From positions 3,622,001-3,686,000 of the forward strand of contig NZ_CP058990.1 of the NCBI RefSeq assembly GCF_019021925.1: a stretch of DNA of 64,000 nt. Reading direction: 5' to 3'. The DNA is from Cellulophaga sp. HaHaR_3_176 (GTDB taxonomy: Bacteria; Bacteroidota; Bacteroidia; Flavobacteriales; Flavobacteriaceae). Numbering within the stretch: the stretch's first letter is position 1; every line of letters begins with the position of its first letter. The notes beneath the pieces were generated by a model. That model was not told the origin of the DNA and searched no databases. It saw only the letters and a list, made by a program, of their open reading frames with translations. Shown here in pieces: positions 44,891 to 54,500 of the stretch. The position numbers and the translations under genes are program-made.

Positions 44891-45832
44891 CTACATTAAA
44901 AACTTTGAACTGATAGATGTGTTTGTGTGTACTCTTTCCATTACATCAGCAAACAAATCAGCGCAACTCAACACTTTTACTTTATTACTATCTTTTCTAG
45001 ATGGTATAGAGTCTGTAATAATTAACTCAGATAACTTTGAGTTTTCAATTTTAGTATATGCATCACCAGATAATAAACCGTGAGTTGTAATTGCTCTAAC
45101 ACTTAAAGCGCCACGTTCTATCATTAGGTCTGCTGCTTTCGCTAATGTGCCAGCGGTATCAACCATATCATCTACTAATACTACATTTTTACCTTTTACA
45201 TCACCAATAAGTTCCATGTGTGATATTATATTCGCTTTAGCTCTCTGCTTGTAGCAAATAACGACATCACATTCTAATGCTTTTGAATAGGCATATGCTC
45301 TTTTAGAACCACCCATGTCAGGAGAAGCAATAGTAAGGTTGTCTAAATTTAATTTTTTTAGATATGGTAAAAATAAAGTGGAAGCAAATAAATGATCAAC
45401 AGGCTTTTCGAAAAACCCTTGTATTTGATCAGCATGTAAATCCATAGTAATAATACGAGTAGCCCCAGCTTCTTCAAGCATTTTAGCAACTAATTTAGCT
45501 GCAATTGGCACTCTAGGTTTGTCTTTTCTATCTTGTCTCGCCCATCCAAAATATGGCATAACAGCTGTTATATGTCTGGCAGATGCACGTTTTGCAGCAT
45601 CTAACATTAATAGCATTTCCATTAAATTTTCAGAACTTGGGTTTGTTGATCCTATGATAAAAACACGTAAACCTCTAACAGATTCTTCGAAAGAAGGTTG
45701 GAACTCTCCATCGCTATATCTTGAGAAAATAACTTTACCTAATTTGGTTCCATAAGACTTTGCAATCTTCTCAGCTAAAGCAGTACTTTGTGTGCAGGCG
45801 AAAATTTTTGGCTCAGGTAATTGATAAGGCAT
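44891..45832 (-). CDS. prs: Ribose-phosphate pyrophosphokinase
   Basis: 313 residues from the ATG at 45832 (MPYQLPEPKIFACTQ), the usual Prs length; an upstream GTG at 45865 would add 11. It makes PRPP from ribose-5-phosphate and ATP for nucleotides, His and Trp. Motifs: 'RYSDGEFQP', 'MPYFGWARQDRKDKPRVPI', flexible loop 'SPDMGGSKRAYAYSKAL' and the PRPP-binding 'VVLVDDMVDTAGTLAKA'. Leads the prs-rplY-pth block. A -7 box TAAATTTG is at 45884-45891, opposite the tRNA-Leu promoter. Confidence 0.95.
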   Translation of the reverse strand: MPYQLPEPKIFACTQSTALAEKIAKSYGTKLGKVIFSRYSDGEFQPSFEESVRGLRVFIIGSTNPSSENLMEMLLMLDAAKRASARHITAVMPYFGWARQDRKDKPRVPIAAKLVAKMLEEAGATRIITMDLHADQIQGFFEKPVDHLFASTLFLPYLKKLNLDNLTIASPDMGGSKRAYAYSKALECDVVICYKQRAKANIISHMELIGDVKGKNVVLVDDMVDTAGTLAKAADLMIERGALSVRAITTHGLLSGDAYTKIENSKLSELIITDSIPSRKDSNKVKVLSCADLFADVMERVHTNTSISSKFLM

Positions 45833-45883
45833 TGTTAATCTGTTGTTTATTAGTTTATTGGACACTTAATTTCTTAAGGAGTG

Positions 45884-45891
45884 CAAATTTA
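45884..45891 (-). promoter_or_regulatory. -7 box for prs
   Basis: Reverse strand TAAATTTG, exact match. The bases just downstream mirror those of the divergent tRNA-Leu promoter. Confidence 0.6.
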
Positions 45892-45956
45892 GAAATTTAT
45901 TTGCCGAGATAAAGGATAAATCTTTAATTTTTTCTCTAAAAGAGAAATTATTTTTA

Positions 45957-45964
45957 TAGTTTTG
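45957..45964 (+). promoter_or_regulatory. -7 box for tRNA-Leu
   Basis: TAGTTTTG, exact TAnnTTTG match, 12 bases before the tRNA. A small hairpin (tctctaaaagaga) lies just upstream. Confidence 0.6.
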
Positions 45965-45976
45965 CGCTCCTTAAGA

Positions 45977-46057
45977 GCTCGAGTGGCGGAATTGGTAGAC
46001 GCGCTGGATTCAAAATCCAGTTCCTCTGGAGTGCGGGTTCGATTCCCGCCTCGAGTA
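45977..46057 (+). tRNA. tRNA-Leu (anticodon CAA)
   Basis: 81 bases without the CCA end. Acceptor gctcgag pairs with ctcgagt (first pair is a G-T wobble), the D arm contains ggaattggtagac, the anticodon arm is ctgga-ttcaaaa-tccag with anticodon CAA reading UUG, a 12-base variable arm is present as expected for Leu, and the T arm is gcggg-ttcgatt-cccgc. CCA is not encoded. A terminator follows directly. Confidence 0.96.
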
Positions 46058-46061
46058 CAAC

Positions 46062-46098
46062 AAAACCCTGTAAACATATTGTTTGCAGGGTTTTTTCA
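46062..46098 (+). terminator. Terminator after tRNA-Leu
   Basis: Arms 46062-46075 and 46081-46094 (aaaaccctgtaaac and gtttgcagggtttt; one G-T wobble) with a 5-base loop and a T run. Confidence 0.9.
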
Positions 46099-46225
46099 TT
46101 TTTTTTTGATAATGTAGAGCTCGATTTTAGGTTGCTTTTGTCTTTCTAGCCGTTTAAAACCAAATGAAAATCTAATATATTACGGAGATATTATGTTTAA
46201 ATTTATGTTAGAAATTAGAAGTTTC

Positions 46226-46255
46226 TTGCATCAATTTTAAATTACTTTATCTTAG
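46226..46255 (+). promoter_or_regulatory. Promoter for the DUF58-GH26 pair, close to the start codon
   Basis: TTG at 46226-46228, 19 bases, then TATCTTAG (46248-46255; one mismatch from consensus). The ATG at 46260 would be at or within a few bases of the transcription start, so the message may be nearly leaderless. Confidence 0.45.
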
Positions 46256-46259
46256 TAGT

Positions 46260-47189
46260 ATGAATATACAGTCGGAATTAAACAAATCTTCTTTATTTCA
46301 AAATTTAGAATTACTTGCGAACCAAGTTGTCGAAGGTTTTATTAGTGGTATTCATAAAAGTCCTTTTCATGGCTTCTCAGCAGAATTTGCCGAGCATAAA
46401 ATTTATAATAATGGAGAAAGTACAAAGCATATAGATTGGAAGTTGTTTGCTAAAACAGACAAATTATATACAAAGCGTTACGAAGAAGAAACAAACCTTC
46501 GGTGCCACATGATATTAGATTGTTCTACTTCGATGTATTACCCTGAAGTTAAGCAATTAGGAATTGATAACTTGAATAAGATTGGTTTTGGAACACTTGC
46601 AATTGCTGCGCTAATGAATATTTTAAAGCGGCAGAGAGATGCAGTTGGTTTAAGTATATATTCTGATCATTATAATTTTTACTCTTCAGAAAAAGGTAGC
46701 GAAAGGCATCATCAAATGTTGTTGAATACTCTAAATGGATTGAGCGAAAAACCGAGCGCAATAGCAAAAACGGAAACGTACACTTATTTACATTTAATTG
46801 CAGAGAAAATAAAGCGTAGAAGTTTAATTTTCTTATTTACTGATATGTTTCAGACGGAAACAGAAAATGATAAACTATTTGAAGCTTTACGTCATTTAAA
46901 ATACAACAAACATGAAGTTGTACTATTTCATTTGCTAGATAAAGAAAGCGAGGTGGATTTTGATTTTGAAAATACCCCAAAGCGATTTATTGATGTAGAA
47001 ACAGGAGAACATATTAATTTATATGCAGATACAATTAAAGAGGCCTATAAAGAGGGTGTAAGTGAATATAAAAAAGAATTGAAATTAAAATGTGCACAGT
47101 ATAAAATTAAATATGTAGATATAGATGTTAAAGCCGATTTTTCTCGGATTTTAAATACATATATGACAGAAAGACAACGGTTTATTTAA
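46260..47189 (+). CDS. DUF58 domain-containing protein
   Basis: 309 residues. The family feature 'GFSAEFAEHKIYNNGESTKHIDWKLFAKTDKLYTKRYEEETN' is clear; a von Willebrand A-like fold follows with a partial MIDAS motif in 'MILDCSTSMYYPEV' (DxSxS). DUF58 proteins are usually partners of MoxR AAA ATPases and may assist complex assembly; no moxR gene is in this window. No membrane helix is visible, so it is cytoplasmic. It ends directly against the ATG of the next gene (TAAATG), so the two are coupled. Confidence 0.88.
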   Translation: MNIQSELNKSSLFQNLELLANQVVEGFISGIHKSPFHGFSAEFAEHKIYNNGESTKHIDWKLFAKTDKLYTKRYEEETNLRCHMILDCSTSMYYPEVKQLGIDNLNKIGFGTLAIAALMNILKRQRDAVGLSIYSDHYNFYSSEKGSERHHQMLLNTLNGLSEKPSAIAKTETYTYLHLIAEKIKRRSLIFLFTDMFQTETENDKLFEALRHLKYNKHEVVLFHLLDKESEVDFDFENTPKRFIDVETGEHINLYADTIKEAYKEGVSEYKKELKLKCAQYKIKYVDIDVKADFSRILNTYMTERQRFI

Positions 47190-48227
47190 ATGAAGATGAG
47201 TAATTTTTATTTATCAGATAACCTTGCACACCTTCAGGTTTTAACATTGAAACAAAAAATAGAAAAACTATCAGAAAGAGGGTATGCTTTTGGTCATCAA
47301 GATTCTACTGCTTACGGAGTAGGATGGAGGTATGATAAGGAAAGCTATAGTAGCGATGTTTTTAAGGTGGCAGGGAAATTCCCTCTAGCTTATGGATTTG
47401 ATATTGGTCAAATTGAACATAACAAAGATAAAAATTTAGACAATGTTCCGTTTGAGGATATGCGCGATTTAATAAAAAGAGCAAATAGCGATGGCGGATT
47501 TATTACAATAAGTTGGCATGCTGATAACCCGGTTAGTAATGGTGATAGCTGGGAAACTACAAATGCTGTAAAACACATTTTAAAAGGTGGAAGCCATTTT
47601 GAAGTTTATAAAAATTGGATAAAAAATGTAGCTAATTTTTTGTTGAGTTTAAAAGATGAAAAAGGAGCATTAATACCAATTGCATTTCGTCCATTTCATG
47701 AAATGAATGGTGATTGGTTTTGGTGGGGAAACCCGCATTGTAGTACTGAGGATTATAAAATGTTATGGTTGCAGACTTTAAATATGCTAACAGGCACTTT
47801 TGAAGTGCACAACCTGTTGTATGTGTATTCTCCTAACTTGGTTTTTACAGCTAAAGAATATCTTTTAAACTACCCTGGAGATAATTTGGTAGATATATTG
47901 GGTTTAGATTTATATCAACATGGTTCGGTTGTAGACTTTAAAAGTATATTAAAAACAAATGTTGATGTTTTGAAAGCAGTTGCTAAAGCTTCGAGTAAGC
48001 CCTACGCATTAACAGAGGTTGGTTTTGATAAAGTAGAAGACAAAAATTGGTGGAGTTCTGTTCTTGATGAAACGGTTGCAGGTAAAGGTTTGGCTTGGGT
48101 GCTATTATGGAGAAATGACTCTAAAAAGCATTTTTTTATACCTTATCTGGATCAATTAAGTGCCAGTGATTTTATAAGTTATAGCAAAAAAACACATGTT
48201 TTGTTTCTAGGTGATGTGGAAAATTAA
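47190..48227 (+). CDS. GH26-like glycoside hydrolase (beta-mannanase fold) without signal peptide
   Basis: 345 residues with a (beta/alpha)8 GH26 pattern: start 'LSERGYAFGHQDSTAYGVGWRY', 'PLAYGFDIGQIE', 'GGFITISWHADNP', then IAFRPFHEMNGDWFWWG (acid/base Glu171) and 'KPYALTEVGFD' (nucleophile Glu276). GH26 members are mostly endo-beta-1,4-mannanases and related beta-1,3-xylanases. Here the N terminus (MKMSNFYLSDNLAHLQVL) has no hydrophobic signal, unlike typical secreted GH26 enzymes, so it would act in the cytoplasm on short oligosaccharides. Its stop-to-start junction with the DUF58 gene means they are co-translated, an unusual pairing. Confidence 0.85.
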   Translation: MKMSNFYLSDNLAHLQVLTLKQKIEKLSERGYAFGHQDSTAYGVGWRYDKESYSSDVFKVAGKFPLAYGFDIGQIEHNKDKNLDNVPFEDMRDLIKRANSDGGFITISWHADNPVSNGDSWETTNAVKHILKGGSHFEVYKNWIKNVANFLLSLKDEKGALIPIAFRPFHEMNGDWFWWGNPHCSTEDYKMLWLQTLNMLTGTFEVHNLLYVYSPNLVFTAKEYLLNYPGDNLVDILGLDLYQHGSVVDFKSILKTNVDVLKAVAKASSKPYALTEVGFDKVEDKNWWSSVLDETVAGKGLAWVLLWRNDSKKHFFIPYLDQLSASDFISYSKKTHVLFLGDVEN

Positions 48228-48319
48228 AAAAATATATTTTGTAACTGACTGATAATTAAGTTCAATTAATAATTTTTTTATTTTTTTTAAAATAAAGTGA
48301 ATTTTTTATTGAAAATAGT

Positions 48320-48349
48320 TTGTGAAATTAAATAAGCGGCGTATATTTG
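48320..48349 (+). promoter_or_regulatory. Full promoter for tRNA-Asp
   Basis: TTG (48320-48322), 19 bases, then TATATTTG (48342-48349), matching the Bacteroidota consensus at both elements. The tRNA begins at 48367. Confidence 0.75.
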
Positions 48350-48366
48350 CAACCGCTAAAAGCAAC

Positions 48367-48443
48367 GGTTCGGTAGTTCAGTTGGTTAGAATACCTGCCT
48401 GTCACGCAGGGGGTCGCGGGTTCGAGTCCCGTCCGGACCGCCA
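48367..48443 (+). tRNA. tRNA-Asp (anticodon GTC), CCA encoded
   Basis: 77 bases. Acceptor ggttcgg pairs with ccggacc (one T-G wobble), D arm with gttcagttggttagaat, anticodon arm cctgc-ctgtcac-gcagg (GTC), T arm gcggg-ttcgagt-cccgt, and an encoded CCA at 48441-48443. A strong terminator hairpin follows. Confidence 0.97.
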
Positions 48444-48448
48444 ACAGC

Positions 48449-48480
48449 AAAAGCCTTCAACGAAAGTTGAAGGCTTTTTT
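48449..48480 (+). terminator. Terminator after tRNA-Asp
   Basis: aaaagccttcaac (48449-48461) and its exact complement (48466-48478) with a GAAA loop and a T run. The GAAA tetraloop makes it very stable. Confidence 0.92.
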
Positions 48481-48509
48481 ATTTGTACTAGTTTATGTTA
48501 TTTTTAGAA

Positions 48510-50579
48510 TTAAGATTTTAGTTTTTTTACCGCAGCTTTTGGTACAGTAAAGTAAAAGCAAGTTCCTTTATCAGAAGAACTTTTTACATAAATTTCACCA
48601 TTGTTTTTTTCAATCATCTCTTTACATAAAACAAGACCTAACCCGGTTCCTTTTTCATTGTTAGTACCATATGTTGTAAAGTTCTCCTCAGTGTTAAAAA
48701 TTTTATCCAACGCACTATCTGAAATTCCAATGCCTGTATCTTTTACATATACTTCCCAATATTTACCTTTTTCATTAGCACCAAATGATATTGATCCATT
48801 TTCTGGTGTGAATTTCAGAGCATTACTGGTTAGGTTTCTAATAACAATGCTTATCTGGTTTTTGTCGCACCATGCTAAAACTTTTTCACTAATATTATTT
48901 TCAAGAGATATTGATTTTTTAGCAGCCATTTTAGAAAGTAGCGCATTGTTTTGATTTACCAGTGTTGTTATGCATGTGTTTTCTGGTTTGGTAACAATTC
49001 CGTTCATTTGTGTTTGCCCCCATGATAGTAAGTTGTTTAGTGTAAACGCTATGCTGTCAATACTTTCGCCCATTGTTGGTACAAAGCCTATAAATTCATT
49101 AGAGCTCATTTGTTTTGCAGAAAGCATATCAAACATAGATTTAAAAGAATTTATAGGCCCTTTTAAATCATGAGCAATTACAGAAAACAACTTAGTTTTT
49201 GTATTATTAGAGTTTAGTAAGTGTTTTTCTTTCTTTTGAAGCTGTTTGGTTTTTACAGTTAGTTTCCTGTATAAAATACTTTGTATTTTATTATTTCGCC
49301 TTAATATGTATATTATTATAGAGAAAGCTAAAATGATTAAAAGTGCACCATAAAAATATAACCTTTGTTTTGCAACTACTTTCTCGTTTTCGAGTATATA
49401 CCGTTCTTTTTCTTGATCAAATTCAAGGTTAGATTTTAAAAACCTTAATTCTTTTTCATTATTTTTCTTATTTATAGTATCTGATATGGCCTTAAATTTT
49501 TCTAAGTAACCAAGTGCATCTATGGGGTTGTTAGTGGCTTTTTTTAACTCATAAAGAGTTTCTAAAATTTCATCACGTTGATCTAAAATATCTAATTTAT
49601 CACCTATTTCTAATCCCTTTAAGGCATAATATTCAGTTTTTTCATATTCTTTTAAGTTAAAGTATGCTTTTGATATACCATTGAACATAGGTATTTTATA
49701 CCTTTCTTGTTTTATACTTTCGTGTAGTTTTTCACTTTTTTTAAACCAATTCAAAGCTTCTTCAAATTTTTCTTGTTCTAAGTAAATAGTCGCTTTTAGT
49801 TCATATGCAAATGTTAGCCAATCTTGTAGTTGTAATTTCTCTAAAAGCACAATAGCTTCATCTACTTTTTTAGTTGCATTTTCAAAATCATCACTATCAA
49901 TATAAGAAGATGCGAGATTAGTAAGGGTTATAGCAGTAAGCCTTTTATTATCTATTTTTTTATTAAGCTTCATGGCTTTAGTTAAAAAATAGATGCATTG
50001 CTCATAATCATTTTGCATGCTATATACAACTGTAATATTTACATACAGAATGGATAATGAATCTTCTAGATTGTTTTCTTTAGCTATTTCAATACCTGTT
50101 AAGTACTCTTTTAAAGCCTTAGCATAGTCACCTTTATTTGTGTAGGCGGTTGCTAGTGAGCTTTTGGACATGATTATTATTTGTACATCATTAATTTGTT
50201 CTGCGCTATTTAATGCTTTTTTAAAACTTTCTATTGCTTTGTTTGTATCGCCTGTATCAGAGTAATAATTACCTAAAATTATATGCCCTCGTGCAATACC
50301 TTTGGTGTAATCTATTCTTTTACTAAGATCAATAGTTTTTTCTGCTAAAATTAAAAGACTATCTAAATTCTGAAAACCATAAGATTTTCCATACGTATAT
50401 AATAGATTTATATAAACCGTATCTTTTTGGTAATTAGTCTTTAATTTATAGTGTTGAATGTTAGTGTAGATACTATCTTTTTTAGACACTTGAGCTTTTA
50501 AGGAGCTTAAGTTCAACAACGAAAAACCCCAAAGGAAAATTGTTGGTATCACTATTCTTAAATGGCTTACTTTAAGCAT
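48510..50579 (-). CDS. Sensor histidine kinase with TPR sensor domain
   Basis: 689 residues: a signal-like segment (VIPTIFLWGFSLLNLSSLKA), about seven TPR units (about 60-370), one transmembrane helix (LYFYGALLIILAFSIIIYIL, about 405-425), a short coiled coil, a HisKA domain with FSVIAHDLKGPINSF (phospho-His) and a HATPase_c domain with 'VIRNLTSNALKF' (N box), 'KDTGIGISDSALDKIF' and 'GTGLGLVLCKEM' (G boxes). The sensor region is therefore periplasmic TPR. No DNA-binding response regulator is adjacent; the nearest receiver genes are at 54722-56576, separated by a kinase and in the opposite direction. A -7 box is at 50615-50622. Confidence 0.93.
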   Translation of the reverse strand: MLKVSHLRIVIPTIFLWGFSLLNLSSLKAQVSKKDSIYTNIQHYKLKTNYQKDTVYINLLYTYGKSYGFQNLDSLLILAEKTIDLSKRIDYTKGIARGHIILGNYYSDTGDTNKAIESFKKALNSAEQINDVQIIIMSKSSLATAYTNKGDYAKALKEYLTGIEIAKENNLEDSLSILYVNITVVYSMQNDYEQCIYFLTKAMKLNKKIDNKRLTAITLTNLASSYIDSDDFENATKKVDEAIVLLEKLQLQDWLTFAYELKATIYLEQEKFEEALNWFKKSEKLHESIKQERYKIPMFNGISKAYFNLKEYEKTEYYALKGLEIGDKLDILDQRDEILETLYELKKATNNPIDALGYLEKFKAISDTINKKNNEKELRFLKSNLEFDQEKERYILENEKVVAKQRLYFYGALLIILAFSIIIYILRRNNKIQSILYRKLTVKTKQLQKKEKHLLNSNNTKTKLFSVIAHDLKGPINSFKSMFDMLSAKQMSSNEFIGFVPTMGESIDSIAFTLNNLLSWGQTQMNGIVTKPENTCITTLVNQNNALLSKMAAKKSISLENNISEKVLAWCDKNQISIVIRNLTSNALKFTPENGSISFGANEKGKYWEVYVKDTGIGISDSALDKIFNTEENFTTYGTNNEKGTGLGLVLCKEMIEKNNGEIYVKSSSDKGTCFYFTVPKAAVKKLKS

Positions 50580-50614
50580 ACAAGTTTATTAGGCCTTAAA
50601 AAATTAAACTTAAG

Positions 50615-50622
50615 CAAAGTTA
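50615..50622 (-). promoter_or_regulatory. -7 box for the TPR histidine kinase
   Basis: Reverse strand TAACTTTG, exact consensus; about 36 bases before the ATG at 50579. Confidence 0.5.
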
Positions 50623-50847
50623 GTGTTGAGATTCGCACAAGCTAATATTTGTTGTTAGGAGATTATATTTGTAGGTTAAACCTTACTTTTTTGTAGATAA
50701 ACTTATTATTAATAAACCTCTTTTATAATTTACAAATTTTTTAACCTATTTAAAATTAGAATAGTTGTTTATACTTATTTTGTCGTTTAAGACCACCTTT
50801 TTAGATGCTTTTACAACAAAAATTGCTCAGGTTGTTAAGTAAGCTTT

Positions 50848-50855
50848 TAGTTTTG
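50848..50855 (+). promoter_or_regulatory. -7 box for the small outer-membrane-type gene
   Basis: TAGTTTTG, exact consensus, with a TTG at 50823-50825 (22-base spacing). The ATG is 25 bases downstream. Confidence 0.5.
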
Positions 50856-50879
50856 TTTCATTAACTAATAGAATTTATC

Positions 50880-51380
50880 ATGAAAAAAACACTCTTTATT
50901 GTATCGTTTTTATTGCTAGCATTATCTACAAATGCTCAAGAGGGCTTAAAATTAGGAATACAAGGAGGCTTACCTTTTGATGATTTTAATGATGTTACAG
51001 GGGTAGTTGTAGGAGCTGATTTAGGCTATATGGCAGCTCTAGGTGAAGTGGTGGATTTAGGCGTTATGGTTGGTTATATTTATGGTTTTCCTGAAAAATT
51101 TGGAACGGAAGATGCTTTTATTAATTTACCAAGTGTACAATTTATACCTGTTGCAATATCTGGTCGAGTTTGGACTTCAAATTCTTTTTCATTTGGAGTA
51201 GATGTAGGGCAAGCTTTTGGTATAAATGAAGGAAATAAAGGTGGTTTTTATTATAGACCCCAAATAGGTTTTTTAATGAGTGCTAGTACCGAACTTAATT
51301 TTTCTCATACATCAATTAGTTTAGACGATAATGCTTGGAAAACAGTAACAGTAGGTATTTTACATACTTTCGAATTTTAA
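50880..51380 (+). CDS. Small outer-membrane beta-barrel-type protein
   Basis: 166 residues. A Sec signal (MKKTLFIVSFLLLALSTNAQ) is followed by alternating hydrophobic/polar beta strands rich in Gly, ending in 'VTVGILHTFEF' with a terminal Phe, typical of outer-membrane beta barrels. Repeated 'GVVVGADLGYMAALGEVVDLGVMVGYIYGF'-like strands fit an eight-strand barrel or OmpW/PorT-like small porin. No specific function is recognisable. It is transcribed away from the histidine kinase gene and toward the GAF/PAS kinase, but a shared transcript with the latter is unlikely because of the 211-base gap. Confidence 0.72.
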   Translation: MKKTLFIVSFLLLALSTNAQEGLKLGIQGGLPFDDFNDVTGVVVGADLGYMAALGEVVDLGVMVGYIYGFPEKFGTEDAFINLPSVQFIPVAISGRVWTSNSFSFGVDVGQAFGINEGNKGGFYYRPQIGFLMSASTELNFSHTSISLDDNAWKTVTVGILHTFEF

Positions 51381-51591
51381 TTTCTTTATACACTAAGTTA
51401 ATTTTTAGTTTGCTTTAAATTTTCAGTAAAGATTGTAGTTTATAAATTATAATAATGATGTTTTACTTGAAATGTGTATATTGTAGTATAAAACCTATAA
51501 AAATGGTGGTATTAGATTTCAATTATTTTATTCAGGGTAATTTTAATTCTTTAGGCTGAAGTTTTATAACCAATGCAAAAAAAATATTTAA

Positions 51592-54500
51592 ATGAAAACT
51601 TCTGGGACTGATTTAGTTACTATGGGTTATGAGGAAGTATTTTCAGAAACACTTCGGAGAGAGTGTGAAAACTTTGCTTTAGTTGCAGCTACATTATGTA
51701 ACTGCTCTAGCAGTACTATAACGATAGTAAAAGCAGGTGAAACAATTGAAGAAATTAGCTATGGTGTAGCAAACGTTAAAAAAATTACTCAAACCTCTTT
51801 GTTTAATAAAATTTTAGAGAATAACGAAGTTGTTATCATTCAAAACTTAAAAGAGAGAGCGTATAGTTCACAAAACTTAGAATTTAAATTTTATGCTGGC
51901 TATCCTCTTTTGTCTCCAGAAGGCGATTGTTTAGGAGTATTAAGTCTTTTTGATTTTGAATCAAAAGAATTAACTAGTGATCAAAAAAAATCACTTCAAA
52001 TATTAGCAGATCAGATTGTAAATAGTATTGAGTCTAATACTTCAAAAAAAAATAAAGAAAACTTTTACGAACATATTGTAGATGACCTTAATATAGGTAC
52101 TTGGTTTATTGATTTAGTAGATTCTAAATTTAATTTAGATAAAAGGGCCGCCAAAATATTTGGTTACGAAGAGGATTACTTTAAAGATTTTGATTTTAGA
52201 GAATATCCAAACATAATGTATGAGCATGATGTTTTAGAATCAAAGGATATTATAAATAATATTATAAATAAAAAACTTGTAAAATATCATCATAAAGTTA
52301 GATTAAAACATAAAAAGGGGTCTTGGGTATGGGTTTTTGTAAAAGGAGAGGTTACAAAGTGGGATGCCGATGGTAATCCTATTTTAATATCAGGAAGTTT
52401 TGTAAATATTAATAAACAGAAAATTAAAGAACTTCATTTAGATTCAGTTTTAAATAATGTTGATTGTTTGGCAATTCGACATAAACTAAACCTTGATGGC
52501 TCTCAAGAAGTTATCGATATCAGTAGAGGGGTACATAAATTATTAGGGTTAACCAAAGAAGATGTCTATAAAGATTTTAATACTATATTCAAATTAATAC
52601 ACGAAGATGATGCAGACTATGTGAAAAATAGTTTAGAAGAATCTGCAAGAACATTAAAAGAGTGGAATATACAATGGAGAATTTATCATGTAAACGGAAC
52701 TTTAAAATGGCATAAAGGGCATGGAGTGCCTACAAAAAATAAAGATGGCAGTATCACTTGGGATACTGCAATTGTAAATATTACAGAGTCTAAACTTAAA
52801 AAATTAGAGCTTAAAAAATTAAACAAAGAACTTAGTAATGCTCAAAAAATTGCTAAGCTGGGGTATTGGTATTGGGATATGAAAGAGTTAAGTTTTACCT
52901 GCTCTGATGTAGTTTACGATATATATGGTTTAGATAAAAGCCGCGAAAAGCTTTTTGCAGATGATATTTTAGTTTTTTTTACAAAAGAAGACATAAAACA
53001 AAATATTAAGGATAGAGACATAGCTATTAAATTGAACCAAGAATTTAAAACTGAAAATAAAATTAAAACCCATAAAGGAGAAGTTAAATGGGTAAGACAA
53101 GTTGGTAATTTTAAGAAAGATATAAATGGGGAAGTTGATAGTTATGAAGGAACCATGCAGGATATTACAGAAAGTAAGCTAATAGAAATTGCTTTAGAGG
53201 ACAGTATAAAAAGATATACTTATGTAACACAAGCTACTTCTGATGCTATTTGGGATTTAGATTTTGTAAATGGAAAAATTTTTTGGGGAGACAATTATCT
53301 TAAATTATTTGGACATTCATTTATTGATGATGCTAAAGCAGATTTTGAATATTGGGAGTCACAAATACACCCAGATGATCATAAAAGAGTAGTAGAAAGT
53401 TTTAAAGCATGTTTAGCTAATGGAGATCTAAAATGGAAATCTGAATATAGATTTAAAAACATTAACGGAAAATATTTTGATGTTGTAGATAGGGCATTTG
53501 TGGTTAGAGATGAAACTGGTAACCCTGTAAGAATGGTTGGCGCATTACAAGACGTTACTGATAAAGTTGCTGCATTTGAAGAGATAAGAAGATCTAACGA
53601 AAGATTTGAAAAAGTAGCAGACGCGACCAATGAAGCTATTTGGGATTGGGATTTGATTGATGATGTTCTATATCAAGGACCAGGTTATTTTAAATTATTT
53701 GGGAATATATTAAAAAAACCTTTTAGTGATTTCAAAAATTGGGCAAAATACGTTCACCCAGATGATATAGAAGATATTATAAATATTTGCGATAGAGTAA
53801 TAAAAGATAAAAGTGTCTATTACTTTGCGAATGATTACCGATTTTTAAAGAGTAATGGGACATATGCTAATGTGGTTGATAGAGCTCGTATTATTAGAGA
53901 TGATGATGGTAAAGCCATAAGAATGGTGGGGGCTATGCAAGATGTTACAAGTATTAAAGAATATGAAAACTCTTTAAAGAACATGAATTTAAACTTAGAA
54001 AATCAAGCGCTAGAACTCAAACGTTATAATGAAGAGTTAGAGCAGTTTGCTTACGTAGTTTCTCATGACCTTCAAGAGCCGTTAAGGATGATTTCTAGCT
54101 TTTTAATTCTGTTAGAAAAAAAGTACGACCCTATTATTGATGAAACAGGAAAAAAATATATACATTTTGCTGTAGATGGCGCTAAAAGAATGCGTCAGAT
54201 AATATTAGACTTGTTAGATTTTTCAAGAGTAGGTAGGAGTGATGAAGAATTAGAAATAATTGATTTAAATGATATTATTAAAGACGTAGAAACTGTTTTT
54301 AAGCCTGAAATTGAGGCTAAAAATGCAGAAATTAATGTTAGTGATATGCCCAAAATTAATAATTATAAAACACCTTTAGATCAGTTGTTTCAAAATTTAA
54401 TAGGGAATGCTCTAAAATATCAAAAACAAGGAGAAAAGCCAGTAATAAATATATTTTGTGAAGAGCAGGATATGCATTATAAATTTACAGTAGAAGATAA

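Larger units (their letters stand above)
50580..50879. other. 300-base intergenic region between divergent genes
   Basis: It contains a -7 box in each direction (50615-50622 reverse, 50848-50855 forward) and AT-rich DNA between them. No open frame, RNA gene, repeat or riboswitch was recognised here. Confidence 0.5.

Noticed and set aside
45889..46077. Reverse-strand open frame overlapping tRNA-Leu
   Set aside because: It is the antisense of the tRNA and its terminator; the peptide resembles the common false frame created by tRNA sequences.
48322..48507. Forward open frame over tRNA-Asp
   Set aside because: It contains the tRNA sequence and its terminator; a typical spurious tRNA-derived frame.
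53200..53960. Internal repeat in the GAF/PAS kinase
   Set aside because: The similarity between the last two PAS/PAC units (shared RMVGA..QDVT endings) is normal PAS duplication, not a mobile or programmed repeat.
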